DNA from: Paramacrobiotus metropolitanus
Lineage: Eukaryota; Tardigrada; Eutardigrada; Parachela; Macrobiotidae
Direction of reading: 5' to 3'
DNA: 64,000 bases
Assembly (NCBI RefSeq): GCF_019649055.1
Contig: NW_026570327.1
Location: 399,349 to 463,348, forward strand
Shown here: piece by piece, positions 41,073 through 54,900 of the stretch
Position numbering within the stretch: position 1 is the stretch's first letter
Layout of the letters: each line of letters begins with the position of its first letter
Program-made: the position numbers and the translations under genes
The notes under the pieces: model-generated
Told to the model about the DNA's origin: nothing
The model's input: the letters and a program-made list of their open reading frames with translations, nothing else
Database searches by the model: none

Positions 41073-41534
41073 TTATTACTGGCGACTTCTTTATGTAGCC
41101 GCAAGCTTTAAGTAAACGCCTTTGGGGTTGTTAAGTACTTGTTGGCGCAAAAGCAAAGAAAATCGTTTTGATTAAATTGTATTTCCCTTATATCCAATCT
41201 ACAGAGTATACAACGTACTGTACTTACTTGTTAGCGAACGAAAGCGGTGCACTCTGACTGACCAAAGGTCGGTCTGGTCGTCCTTTCCAGCCGTAGCAGC
41301 ATGCACAGCATCACTTTTTGCCCTAAAGTGGCACGACTGAACTTCGCTCGAACTGAGATGGCTTACTTATGTTATCTGCAAAGGTATCTCAGAATATCAG
41401 TATAATGTATATGATAATATAATGCTTTTTTCGCTCAAGTTAATATTTATTCTCGCAGTTTTTTTCCACTACAACAAGATCTGCAGTAAGCGTTTATTAA
41501 GCTCCCCCTTGAGTAGGAGCAGTCTAACTGGAAA

Positions 41535-44500
41535 ATGAGTGTTCGTGATCCTGACTACGAATCTGGACTGCGCGAAGAATGCGCTGTGTTTGGGTGCGTT
41601 GCAGCAGGACCGTGGCCTGCCACAGGAGAGCATGCCAAATTGAAGGTCCATGTAGCTGAAACAATCATCAATGGTCTAGTGGGACTGCAGCATCGGTAAG
41701 AAACTTACATTTGTTAGCAGCAAGTCCGTAAATTAAAAATCCATTTCATTTAGCAACCGATTTTCTTATTTCTGATGTTGCCCAGCACAAGGTTTAATTA
41801 ACTTGACACTAGTGACTAGGGTTTTCAGCACAAATGCTCATGATAATTTTCATCATTATGGATATTCGTAGTATTCTGTTTGCAACTAAGAAATAATGAT
41901 AGTAAGAAAACTTAATAATAACTTGAAGCACCCTTTATATATAATGATAAATCTAGGCTTCTAAAATCGTGATTTTGTATTTTTAATGCGATAATTAGGG
42001 AAATTTTTGAACGCATATCTACGTATATACCGTACAGTGCATTGATAGTGCCCTGCAACGGAGTCGAAAACTTCGTCCAGTCCGATCCGAACTAATAAAT
42101 TTTTCTCCAGACCGTCCGACGAATTTTCAAAATCATACTCCGACCACTCCGATCCGTAAATATAAATCCGAATCCAGTCCGATCCGCTCCGAAAATTTTT
42201 GTCATATTTATTTTTTATCTCATTCCAGAAAAATCTATAATACCTATACTATCCGCTGCAACAATTAAAGATAGCGCACAAGTTGTCATCAAAATTCTCA
42301 GTTTTCAAAATCTTCAGAACGTTTGTTTAATTTTTATAATCTCGCTTTGGTACCTTATAGTCGTTTTAGCCATAGATTGCTCATACCTGAGCGTTTTTCG
42401 AGTGCGAGTTCCGAAAATTTCGATATTTTGCCATCGCAAAACCACAGTTTCTTGCTGTTGCTTTCACGTGTCAGTGACATCTCTTTTAGTTCTCAACATA
42501 AAAACTCATAAAAGTTGAAATTCGGATTTCTTTTTGACGTTGAACAAGCTTCGCCTCTAACAAAGGGCACAGAGTAACAGAAGTTAACGGCAAAGTAGCT
42601 ACGTTTAGTGTTTTACCAAGTCACACTGAAGCCTCGCGCGGAGCGCGAAGCTTACGATGCTTTTTGTCCTAAAAATTATGGTAATTCTATAAAAATTAGT
42701 TGAAAATATAATTTTATTTCGGATAATTCGGATTCATAATTAGATCCGAATCCGATCCATTCAGGCAAGCCTAAACTCCGAAACCACTCCGATCCGAATT
42801 TTTTTAAAACAAATCCGTCCAATCCGCTCCGAAAATCGGAGTGGATTCGGAGCGGTTCGGATTTACCAGTCCGTTGCAGGGCTCTACAGTGCAACACTCC
42901 TGCGGCAGTACTTCGCATGAGTTTCTACTATCTGGAAGTGGGCTGCACTTAACAATTTTCTATCAAGTAAATTAAAAATTGGCAGGATGTTAGTTAGTTC
43001 AAAGTTTTAACAAATTAATGTTTATTAGTATAATAGGATACATAATGTATTAACGTTGAATGTATTAAAGTTTTATTTTTTTCATCTTTTTATGTTTTTG
43101 AAATACTGTTTTCCTTTAGCGGACAGGAAAGCTCGGGCGTCGTGGTGGCCACTGGCTCCGGCAACGATCCGCTGAAATGCCATCGCGGTATGGGCTTGGT
43201 GAGCGCGGTGTACCGCGACGAGGATGTACGCCATCTGGAAGGCAATCTGGGCATCGGCCACAACCGCTACTCCACCGCCGGTCGGTCCCATCTGGTCAAC
43301 TGTCAGCCGCTGACCCTGGAAGGCTCCCACGGACACATGGCCATTGCCCATAACGGCGAGATTGTTAATGCCGAAGCGCTGCGTCATGAAGTTTGTGCAA
43401 CTTTTTTTTTCCGAAGTGGACTGTGTGTACTTGATGTATTGGGATATGTAACGGCTTGTGTGATCTGCAGCTGTTTCTCCATGGCACGGCATTCTCCAGC
43501 GAGTCCGATACGGAACTTTTGCTGCGAGCTCTACTGCTGTTGCACAAGGATTCTTTGTTTGGTTCGCGCAATTCCCGGCGCGGATCAAACAATTCGGACG
43601 ACAGTCCGTCTGATTCTGGCCGAGCAATGATGGTATCGACTACTTCTACCAATGATCTCGCTTTTTCTTGGAGTAGTTGTTAACCTTTGGCTTTTGAACG
43701 TTATATGCTACTACGTACTGTACTTTGTAAAAACATGTCTTGAGTAGTCAAATTAATCTCAAATTTACCAATTTTAAGCGGGACATACTACTCTAGCAGG
43801 TGGTAACATCTTGCTTAATCACGCGTTTGGACTGGTTGTGAAGTTTGACCAGTGTCCTTACTTTGTAGTCACCTTCGGAGAAAATGTCACCACCAGACTG
43901 GCCACGACGTTTGGCCGAATTGATGCGCATGTTTCCGTTGGCGTACTCCTTCCTGTTTCTCAACGGGGACGCTATATATGCGGTACGAGACTGCTTCGGA
44001 AATCGTCCACTAGTTCTGGGAAAAATATCTTCCGAAAATAACCCAAGCAGTGGTAAGTACGAGTAGTTATGGAACTACGAATTTAGTTATGGAACTACAA
44101 ATTTTTTCGTAGTTGTTATACGAGGCAAGGCAATAACGCGCGCTTTAATTAATGATCCTAACTGCAGGACCATATCAAGCTGATGCATGGATTGTGGCAT
44201 CGGAGTCCTGCTGTTTTAAAAATGTGCCGCATTGCAAACTTGTTCGGGAAGTCTACCCGGGAGAAGTGGTCAAGATCACCAAAGACGGCTTTAGTACGGT
44301 GGCACGCGTTGAACCTCCGGAACGCACTCCCTTAAAAAACGGGGTGGAACTGCCGGAACCCGTGGTCCCAAATAAACCAAAGGCCACAGCGTTCTGCCTT
44401 TTTGAATATGTTTACTTTGCCCGCGGGGATTCGTATTTTGAAGGTATGTTGGAAAGGCAGTGAAATAAATAATAAAATTGAGATGCAGATTATAAAGTTA

Positions 44501-47500
44501 CTGAAAACAGTAAAACAGCCATATTTGGTGGCGAAAAACGAATTCTTAACATAACGGTTAATAAAGTAGAAGTTCACCAGTTTTAGTACGAGTAGAGAGA
44601 AGTAAGGTTTGGCGAAATGCATCTTCACCAAATTTCTAGTGAACACTGTACGGTACTTATTTAAAGCCTTCAAGAAGCTGAACTGAGTGAACTCCATATT
44701 TCTAGGTTAAAACAATCAGGTTCTAAGTATTAGGACATTTTACTACGGTTTGTAGTTACGTGTGTAAAATAGGCTTTCATCCCGACCCGCTCAGAAATTT
44801 TATTTACGTAACTGTACCCGTTCCTGCTTACGTGCACGCTCTCGATTACATATGCGCAGTTCAACCACATTTCGTACGTTAGACGTATCCAGGCCAGGGT
44901 AAGCGGAGGTCAGGCTACTTTACAACTTTCTCAATAAAATTGTTTCATTTTTAGAATATGGGGAAGCATTAATTGCGATTCAGCGTATGCTATAATTGAC
45001 GTTAATCCCAACAATAAGCTCGCTGTGGTAATTGTATTTCGTGGCAGAATGGATTTTTCTAGGCCAGTTAGGGAAGAGAAATGATTGTGTGCTCAGTATT
45101 AGATCGGGAAGTGGATAACTGGATATCATCATCCAGGCTAATTCTGAAGCAATAATCCCGGATGGAAGGTTAACGCGCATGACGTTAATTTCGATAATGG
45201 GTATTTTTAGTCTGCGGTTGTTATCTAGAGCAGCCGCCCCCAGAAAAACACAGCCATCCTCGGCAGCAAATAATTTCACTGGAGTTGTTGTCGTTTTTCT
45301 GGCTGTTTTTAATAACGCTAATGAGGCAGTAGGCAAATTGCTAGCCATTACACCTATTATCCAACTCAAAATGTCGGTCATTGCCTGTACCCCGCGTAAA
45401 GTGTTTTTTTTTTATCGGAAAATACTACTATTTGCAGAATCAGTAATCAACCTAAAACATTAGCTAATTTTTCGCTTTGTAGGAACTGTTTTGTTGTCAA
45501 AACAGTCTGAGATCGTTAGCTTATGTACGATACGACATTATGCTGCTGAAACAGTAGGTGCGAACAATGCGATTGTTCACCTTGAAACGTTAGCACTGTA
45601 ACAATAAGATTAAACTGTACATATTACATAACATTCTGTGTTAACAGAATAGTTATTGTGGCTTACGTGCAGTACTGATAGGCTGATAGTTACTAGTATG
45701 TTATTGAAATATTAACTACGATCTTCAGTATTGCGTTTCTACATTTCGTGTGGTCGGTGAATGAATGAAAATCGGTGAATGAATGAAAATACTCGTAATT
45801 AGAATAGAAAAAATTATAATGATAGTATACTTGTATACCTACTGTAATACTGCAGTGACTGTATGTGTAGTCTGCAAATTTTGCGTAAGCTGAACCAGCT
45901 GTTTATTTATCGTAAATAGTGGAAGAAATGTACCCTTGAAGTTAAATTTGCGCTTTGTTAGTCTCATTGTCTCAAATGTCAACAGGACAACAAGTTTACG
46001 GCGTGCGTGAACGATGTGGTCGACGCTTGGCCAAAGAATCCCATGTGGATGCTGACATTGTCAGTAATGTACCGGATTCTTCACGACCCGCTGCACTTGG
46101 ATTTTCAAAAGAGGTACGTAACCCACACCTTTTTTGCTGAGCCAATGAGGCGTTAAGTCATAACATATTTTTAACATGCAGAGTGGAATCGAGTACAGTG
46201 AGGTATTTCTGAGAAATCCTTACATTGGCCGCACGTTCATCCAGCCAACCAATACCGAACGCCAGTCGGCAGTATTCAAAAAATTTGGTGAATTATCAGC
46301 CAATTATGCCGGAAAGCGGATCGTGCTTATCGATGATTCCATCGTGCGGGGCAACACGCTCCAGGGGATTGTCAAATTATTAAAAGACACTGGCGCGAAA
46401 GAGGTGGGTGAATGTGGGAGTCATTCGCATCCCAGCATCCGTTATACGGAATTCTGGAATGCGCTTTCCTGTTGAGTTGAACGCACTGCGTTTGGCATTC
46501 GCGCCGATATATATCATACTGCGCCAATGCTACCGAAGGAAGTATCGTAGGTTTTTATTCAGTTGTGAGAAAGGGTGCGGTCTGTGGATGTATGCTGCAC
46601 GTAGTATTGTAGTATCCTTGAAAGAAATGTCGGGTCAAAACACGTACCCTTTACGGAAGCGCGTCCTTGATTGCGGAAGTGTGGTTGCACACTCGTTACT
46701 GACTCGTTTGGCCATGTCTAACTATGACCGAACATTATTGCAGTGCCAACGAAGAATGATCAGTGTATTTTAGTTTCTTTTGCGTCTAAGTTTTGTTGTG
46801 TGTGCTTGTTAATTCCTCATTTTGGTAGCGGGAAAACTGAGATACTCTTTGCAGACGTAATTGCAGCGACTGTGTGCGCAGTTAATCGACCTTTGTGAAA
46901 TATCAAGAAGCAGTATGATTTACTTCCAGCGCGCTTACAAGTGTTAGTGTCTACGCATATCTTTGGCAAGGAAGATTTGAAGACAATAACGAAAAGTCGA
47001 AGCACTAAATAAGTGGACTGCTAATCGAATAATGCTGTTTCACAGAATTGTTAGCTGTCTACGAGCAATCGCATAGACCGTAATAATTAAACAATAAAGG
47101 TTTTAAAATTACCTTGAAAAAGTTTCGTTTATGCATATATGAGCGTTAAAAATTAAAATACATTTGATAGCTAGTTGCACCCGTTTAAATTTTGTGAGTA
47201 TTGAATGGGTTACGTTGTAAATGCTTGATGGGTTTATTTATTTATCATCTATACGAGTAGGGAGTGGGCATTTAAGATAAGCATGTGAACAATTATACAC
47301 ATAAAAACCCACGCCAGAATACATACAATTAGCCGGATATAGGGCATAAAAAATTTACGCTATTTTCTAATTTAAGTGATTATTTCACTATGAGAGACAT
47401 CAGAAATGCAGTAATAAAAGACACCCAATAAAATACAACTAATTTGTTGTAGAGATATTTTTTGTTGTACAGACTACAGAATACAGATAGCATTGTTTAT

Positions 47501-47809
47501 CGGCTTTTTTCATAGGTGCATATCCGAATCGCCAGTCCTCCGGTGCGTTATCCGTGCTACATGGGTATCGCGATACCGACTCGGGAAGAATTAATCGCCA
47601 ACCAGATCTCCATGGAGGAGCTACCAAAGTACTTCGGTGCGGACAGTGTGGCGTATTTATCCATTGATGGCCTGATTGAGACTGTTCAAGAGGGTGCAAT
47701 TAGCGATTTCCGCTCTGACGCCGCTGAATGGAGGGACGTCAAGAGAGGTTACTGTTCAGCCTGTTTCACGAAGGATTATCCCATTATTCCAGTTGAACAC
47801 GACTGGTGA
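41535..47809 (+). CDS. PPAT: Amidophosphoribosyltransferase, first step of purine synthesis
   Basis: Converts PRPP and glutamine to 5-phosphoribosylamine. Exons 41535-41695, 43120-43390, 43471-43632, 43869-44052, 44168-44443, 45986-46113, 46182-46403, 47516-47809; 565 residues, about 50 more than human. Seen: propeptide then catalytic Cys16 in [65 protein letters not shown]; the PRPP-binding loop [14 protein letters not shown]; and C-terminal [12 protein letters not shown], whose paired Cys match iron-sulfur ligands of the family. Extra length comes largely from a Ser/Arg-rich insert (about residues 169-205) in the glutaminase domain. Introns are long: intron 1 (1.4 kb) holds a transposable element, intron 5 is 1.5 kb and intron 7 is 1.1 kb. 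Confidence 0.96.
42035..42894. mobile_element. hAT-like non-autonomous element, copy B (841 bp)
   Basis: Element 42046-42886 in PPAT intron 1, in the same orientation as copy A and nearly identical apart from small deletions. Same terminal inverted repeats. Flanks suggest an 8-bp duplication CAGTGCAT (42035-42042) / CAGTGCAA (42887-42894), one mismatch, with three extra bases at the left end. No transposase. Confidence 0.85.
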
Positions 47810-50800
47810 TCCACTTGATTTCATGGTCTATTACCGATGAACGTACGGTTTGCACGGGGGTTTCCACTTGGTTCTGGGCTGTGGTTGGCTGGGGGCCGGG
47901 CTTTGTGTTTTCTCAAGTTCGCGCTAATTTGTGGTTAATGCACGGCAGTGCGGTTTTTAATTTCAAGTGCTTCGTGGTAAAGATTGTTATGGTCTTTACA
48001 GTTGGACATGTACATACTCGTAACATACAAATTCCGGGATTTTACCCACGGGTTTGCGACTTTGCGTTAAGCATTGGCGTTGGGTGCGGGATGGTTATAC
48101 ACCGTTCAAGCCCTATAGCACGCCTTAAGAGTGCGTGGAGTGTAATGCAGTTTCTTACAGTTATTTGTTTGTATTGTAGTATTTTTATAAGAAACTGGAG
48201 GCGCATATGCATATGCCCATCATATTACAAAGCTATTTGACAACGGTGCGGCTATTTTATCAGTTCTTATGTACTCGTATGACATTGTATCGGTGTAGTG
48301 CGTCTGGATAACGTCGCACTGTTAAATATGTGCGGTTGATTGGTCATTTGTATTACCATAAATGTAGAGCAGAGCAGAAACTAATATCCAGTTTGTAAAG
48401 CGTTAGGTGAACGAAGAACTGAACACTGTTGTGAAGGGTTCGTGTAAGAAATTTTTGGCGGGGAAATGTCAGCCCGTGCTGTGAACAGATATTCATTAAA
48501 GTTACATTACTGAATTTAATTTCCTAAATAACCAATTTCTAATCATTATCATGTGCACAACTGTAAAGTATACCAACCTGTAATTGTACACGGCCAAATT
48601 TCATAAAAATGTTTCCTTCAGCAAAATATATCTTACCTGTACAATTATGACAGTCGAACGTAGATCAATTAATTCAATTAACCTTTTTGACTATCAAATG
48701 CCAAATCCAAAAATGCGAGTATAATTTTACTATGTCGTGCCGGCGACAGATTCATATGCATCTAGGCACACCGCAAAATGCACAATGCGGTATAATTTAC
48801 TCCACTTCAATTTCATCACATTATCGCGCACATATGGTATTAATAGTAATGCGTACTTAATTACCGCATGTACATCTCTGTTTGATCTAACAAAGATTTT
48901 GGAACGCAATTTCTTTTCTTAATAAAATTTGTATTGCAGTATGCAAGTTTCTCTGATATAATGATTAATTTTAACGAGAAAATAAGCCCACGTCTTTAGA
49001 TTTTGTTGAGCACCGTTGCCACCGATTTCCGGTGTTTAATTCTGTATACGTATCAGCAGTTTCGAGCAGGTCACCGAAAACTGATCGGATGTATAAAAAT
49101 CATCCGAGGTATAGTGCTCGCGAAAGCGAATTCGCTGAAACAGAATTAGCTGGATTTTATATTAAAATCCGGGATTAAGCTGCTTCTATGAAAAACTAAT
49201 CTTTACGAGAATTATACGCTGGAATTAGGAACATGCCAGGAAGAGGGCTGCAGCTTTCAAATTTTTTGGCTGCCTCTCTTAGTTGTCGATATCGCATGAC
49301 ATACAAAATAAATACTTCCATTATACACAGTTTCATTGGCTATATTTTATAGCACCATACAAGTACTGCGGTAGAGCAACATATAAGGGTATTCATTTGC
49401 ATAAAAAGACGCTCCACATGTTTCCTTCCTTAAGATGAAGGTAATTAGCTGCATCAGTCATCAGCAGAGTGGAATTCGCCAAAAGGTCGCGAGGGACGGC
49501 AGTTTCATGTAACATTAAACTTCTATCACCCGGGCTGGCGTTGCCAAAACTATGCAATATTTCCCAGCAAAATATTCAACATTTCGGCGTGCTGGGCGTA
49601 AACAGGCGACGAGTTTCGTCACGGTTAATTACATTTGATTTACATTTAACCTCGACGGCATAATTGAAACCGATAGCAGCAAGCGTCTTAGAAAGTGCTC
49701 CGACTAGACGATATTCATTTCAAAGGGGTATTTCGTACTGATTTTGACGTGCCAAGAAAATAATTGGTCAGGAATGATGTTGACCCTCGAGACTTTCCAG
49801 GCTACAAAGGAACGCGGACTGTAGTGAAGGTTGCTGGAAAAACCGTGTAGTCATGTTGTACAAAAAGGGTTTTCAAGGTTAACGTTTCCTGCACCTGGAG
49901 CGTTTCTTTCCGGTTCTGTATGCATCACGATGACGACTTTTGTTGGGTTGACAAACCGGGATGCCGGTTTTCAATTCCGATTATTGTATGACCCGATAAA
50001 TGCTTCGCTCGACTTGATAATTATAACCTTTAAGCGCATATAATATGCCGGCTTGCGTGTTCTTCAGCACCATAGTATCGGCATTTGCAGTATAAAAATG
50101 TAAGCATAGTGATTATTGTTTGTATACAAGGAAAATCACCAGAAATTAATTTTATGTCAAAATGTGCCAGTATTCACCTATATATTTTAAATATATAATG
50201 GGCAGAGTTATGAAATTTGTACACTAGAAGTATCAATTTAAGTTTTTTCTGCAAACAGACCATTCTAAATCATTTGTCCGTTTTCACAACGATTCCTGGC
50301 GTTGCATCAAAACCTAATTTGCGCGCACGCTGTTTTCAAAAATAACATAATTGGCGTTTTCCAAGTGAGTTTCAAGACTTATTCGATCTACGCAGCAAAA
50401 TAATATTGCAGTGGTATATGCGGAAGATGCATAGACATTTTGGTTGCGGAAAATTTTGGCACTGGCAACACCAGTCTTTTTACTCGCATAGATGGATGCG
50501 CACGTTGCGGTTGCAAGAGTTATATTTCATTCTGCCTGACAGATTCCAAACCAACATTTCTTTAGCGACAAACAAATCTCTAAGAATAGCGAACACTACA
50601 TGTACTATGCTGTGGTATCATCTATGTGTAACTCTTGTGCATCTTTGGTGTTAAGAAGGATTTCAGCCGCTGTACACTGTACGCGCATGCAAAAGCCGCT
50701 GATTTCGCATAGGTTGTATTGTATTCGTACAATATGAAAATACGTTATAAAACATAACAGTTTGGTTCCAAACGTTCCCGGTGGTATACATTTCGCTAAC

Positions 50801-51953
50801 GCGAGAAATATTGAGTTGCAGTTGTTTGCTTTTTGACGTATGTATTTCAGTACAGTTATCAAATTAGCACGGAGCTACAAAATGATTGGTCGACGAAGCA
50901 ACCAACATTCAAAAACCTTCTAATTGTAAGATTCGCATGCTTTTGTATTATTATTTGTGTGCATGAAATACTTACTTAAAATAACAATAAATACAACTGT
51001 AGGCCGTAAGGTTACATTTCTCCTCAGTTTAATCTTAATGGATTATCTGTTTTATTAAGGCTTCGAAATGACATTATGAATAGCATTTTTCAAGCAAAGC
51101 ATTAGGCGGCTTCTGTGTCACGAGATGCAGCGGCGTATTTCACATTTGATTATGACTATTTTTGCTTATTTATCAGCCGCCCTGGAAATGCTCTTGTCAT
51201 CTTAGTCCGGCGCGATCTTGCGGTAATCATATTAATGTCCACCGGAATTGCAGCTCGTCAAGTATTTACCGCTCATCATTGCGGCCTTCATCATCATTAT
51301 CGCCGTTGAGTAGATATATACACTGTGCAGTAAAGTGCTGTGATTATTTTTTAAGATTGCCCAGCTTAACGTCCGTTTAATGTGATTCTGCGAAAATTTA
51401 CAATATCATCTCAACTGGTCATTATCCAGAAAAAACACTTAGTCCACACTCAGTGCTGCTGGGTATCCGGTACAGCGGGAATGCGTCGTACGCGGCGTAA
51501 TCGTCACAATCATATACCGTATACACTGCCCGTGTTACATCGTAAAATCGATCCGTTTGGCTTCATTTAGCCCCGTCCGCTGGAGTACTGCGTAATAATT
51601 ATAATCCCATTCCATAAGTCAATTCCCGTACAGCTTCTTGCCGGTCCCGTCTACGCTGTACCGCGCCCGCATATATAAATGTGACGGGATTTGTGCATTG
51701 GCTATATATGCGCCCCAAGAAATCACTTGATTAAATCAGCTTACCGGACCGGTGTGGCACCGGGCGCCCCTGTTGCTCTATATGCCGCCTTATAAGAATC
51801 CGTCAGTCTTCATCACATGCTCCTTTCCGAATAACCCTGATCCTACCTACCGGATGTGGTACTTTGTGGGGTTTCACCGTTGGACGCAGGGACGTTAGAA
51901 AATTCCGTTTGACACACACGCTCGCGCCGGTTATCAGTTGTCGTGTCGCAGTC
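47810..51953. other. Gene-poor 4.1-kb stretch
   Basis: No ORF with domain-like sequence, no tRNA and no tandem repeat that I can see. The first ~700 bp probably carry the PPAT 3' UTR. A TATATAAA word lies at 51672-51679, about 280 bp before the receptor ATG, and could serve its promoter. Sequence composition is unremarkable. Confidence 0.4.
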
Positions 51954-54900
51954 ATGCCGGCGCCAACTACAATGGAACAAATTGTCCATGTCCTAATTAG
52001 GGACGATGTGCCGAAGGTTAATTACAACTACACCCATGAAGAGCCCGGTGATCCCAATATGCGATTCGGTGTGAAGAATGTCATGGTCATCGTCACCTAT
52101 GCCAATTTAATATGGATATCGCTGCTGGGGAATGGTGTGGTATTCTGGAAGTTATATGGAAGAAAGAATCGCAGCCGTGTACATTTTATGTTGCTGCATT
52201 TATGTGTTGCCGATATCCTCGTGACGGTCATTGAAATGCCACTACAGGTACTTAACCAAAAGCATTAATCCTATACAGTAATAAGAATTTTGAAACGTCT
52301 GTTGACTGCATGCCGGAAAAAATAATATGCCTGTACTTTTTTACCCATTTTTTGCATGTTTTTTTATGGAGTTACAATTTTTTTGCTTGACGCATAAAAT
52401 GACGTAAATGTAAAACGACAGAAGTGCAAACAACAATATTATGTTACAGGATTTTTCTCAGTTATGATACAAAGTATAGTGTAGTTTTCTTTGCTTTTCT
52501 GATTATCGGCGGTAAGAGCTTCCTGTAATGGGACGTTAACAACTTAACATTGATTGAACGGCCTAATAATATTTTGCCGCCCATAACTCTCTGTGCGTGA
52601 TAAGTCAATGTAAACAAATGTCGGCGATATTCTATACGGCTCCTGTTACAAACGGGATAGCTTATATAAAGGAATGCGACGGGTATATAATTAGAAACGT
52701 TTCAGTCTCATCAATAGGCGGCAGTATATGTGTTTTTTGGGGGATGAACACTGGAGCAGATGCTCGTCGATCTTTCACCGTATCCTGATAGTCGCTTCCG
52801 GTGTGACCATGCGGTGCCCCTAATTGCACGTTTAGCGCTTACGTTGATACCATTCGTGATCTCGCTAATAAAAAAGATCCGGCATCGTAATAGTTATTTA
52901 CATTGAGGTCAAAATGCAATTAAGACACCTCACAATGTTGTTTACATCTGGAAAAATTAAGAAGTAGTTTAATCAATAAGAGGCCATCAGAAAATTAAAG
53001 GTAAAATAACAACAAATAAAAGAACGAATGATTAGTAAGGGTTGCATTACGTCACAAGCCCGGTAATTGCAACCTTACACCGGCAGGTCCGTGATCAGAT
53101 TACTGGTTTCGCTACCTTTGTACATGAGATTCTCAATCTGGAGCAGATTTTGATTACATGTTGTGCAGTTTTAATCATCTGGAAACCTATCCTTAAAATT
53201 TTAAAACGCACCGTTTAAAAAACTTTATATTTATTGTATTCGAGTCTGGTAATTATTAATTTATGCCAGTTTCTTCATTCAGGATCTTGATTATCAGCAT
53301 GCGGCATGCCGGCATTTCAACAAGGCATGGAACAACGAGCATTTTTACAATTTGCGTTCAGGTTGCGCCTAAAAGCCAGCCTGAAATTACAGCAACCTGT
53401 CATATTTTCACATTAGATGGGTTGTCATGAATGACCATACGAAGTTCATGTGTGGAGCTGTAGTCCCGAAATCAGGCCATTCAAAGGTTACCTGTAGACA
53501 GGTTTTGTAATTCAACATCGCCTGACAGCCGAAACGTGCACAGCTTGATACTTCCGATCGTATTACGTTGCCGCTGATCCTTAGGTTTCGAGTGGCTGTT
53601 AAAGTACTTGTTCCGTTCGATAATTAATTTCTTTAAGGAAACTACGTGTGCGAATTAACGCTCTTTGCGCGTTACAAGAAATCCCATAGATCATGAGACG
53701 CGCGTTATACAAAGATTTAGCGATATCTTTATATTGTGCTTAATTATTTCCTAGCTATGTGTGATTGTTGTGCGCGCCCTGCATAATTAAACTGCATCTC
53801 TTACTGCGCTTTATGTTTAATTAAAATTTCATCATCTAGACCATTTTCAGTATATGCTTATGTACAACAATATTTTATTAATAATTATATTTTCTACTTC
53901 AGCGAACATTTAATGATTTTGTGCCCTTTCACAGATTGCGTGGAAAACTACCGTGCAGTGGCGTGCCGGTGACACAGCGTGCCGGTTCCTTGCTGGACTC
54001 CGCGTAGTGGGATTGTATCTCAACGGTATGGTAATTCTAGTCCAACGTCTCATCTCGCCGTTTGTGAGCGCCGTAAAAATTCACATTACCGCTGGTCTCA
54101 CGTATAGCTTTTCTCCTGATCGCCATCAGCGTGGATCGTTTTATGTCCGTATGGGATCCACTGTCGACGGCCCGCAAGGCCACCATACGGGCCAAAGCCA
54201 TGGTCTTTCTCTCCTGGATACTGAGTGTGGTGTGCGCCAGTCCGCAAGTAAGTGCCCATCAGCCATATCATTATACCATCGAGGGAAAAATAACCTCATT
54301 TTCAACTTGGAAAGCAATTTTCTTTTATGACTCCAGATGAGCATTAAGATATTTTTTCTCATTTCCACCATTATTTTACAGTTGTCCGTATGGAGCCTGA
54401 AAACCCATCCCATACACTCCTGGTACCAACAGTGCGTGACCTTTGATGCCTTCCAAACCCGCACGGCGGAGCTGGCCTACGGATTACTGATCACCATTCT
54501 CATGTATGGCTTGCCCCTGGTGACCATTATCGTGTGCTATTTGGGAATATGGCTACGCATCTCCCAGTATTCGCGCCAGTCACGACAGCAAACGGACAAT
54601 CCCGCTCCAACGCACAACTGCAATGGTTAGTGCATATTCTTACGTGCTAACTAATTTGTGCATGGCTGCTGCATAGATACGGGTATATTGCACATTTTAC
54701 CATATTGTACATACCTACGTATAGAAGTATACGACACTGCAATAGAGACACACCTTGTTTTCTAAATTCATCCTTCTATTTATTAAATTGATGAAACATT
54801 GAATATTACGTTGCATGTAATTGCATGCTCGTTTTAAAAGTAATCAGTTTACTGACATTTATAAATATAAATTAAAAACATAAATTTTACCAAAATCAGT

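Noticed and set aside
47439-47699. Minus-strand ORF over the last PPAT exon
   Set aside because: Shadow of the conserved PPAT C-terminus.
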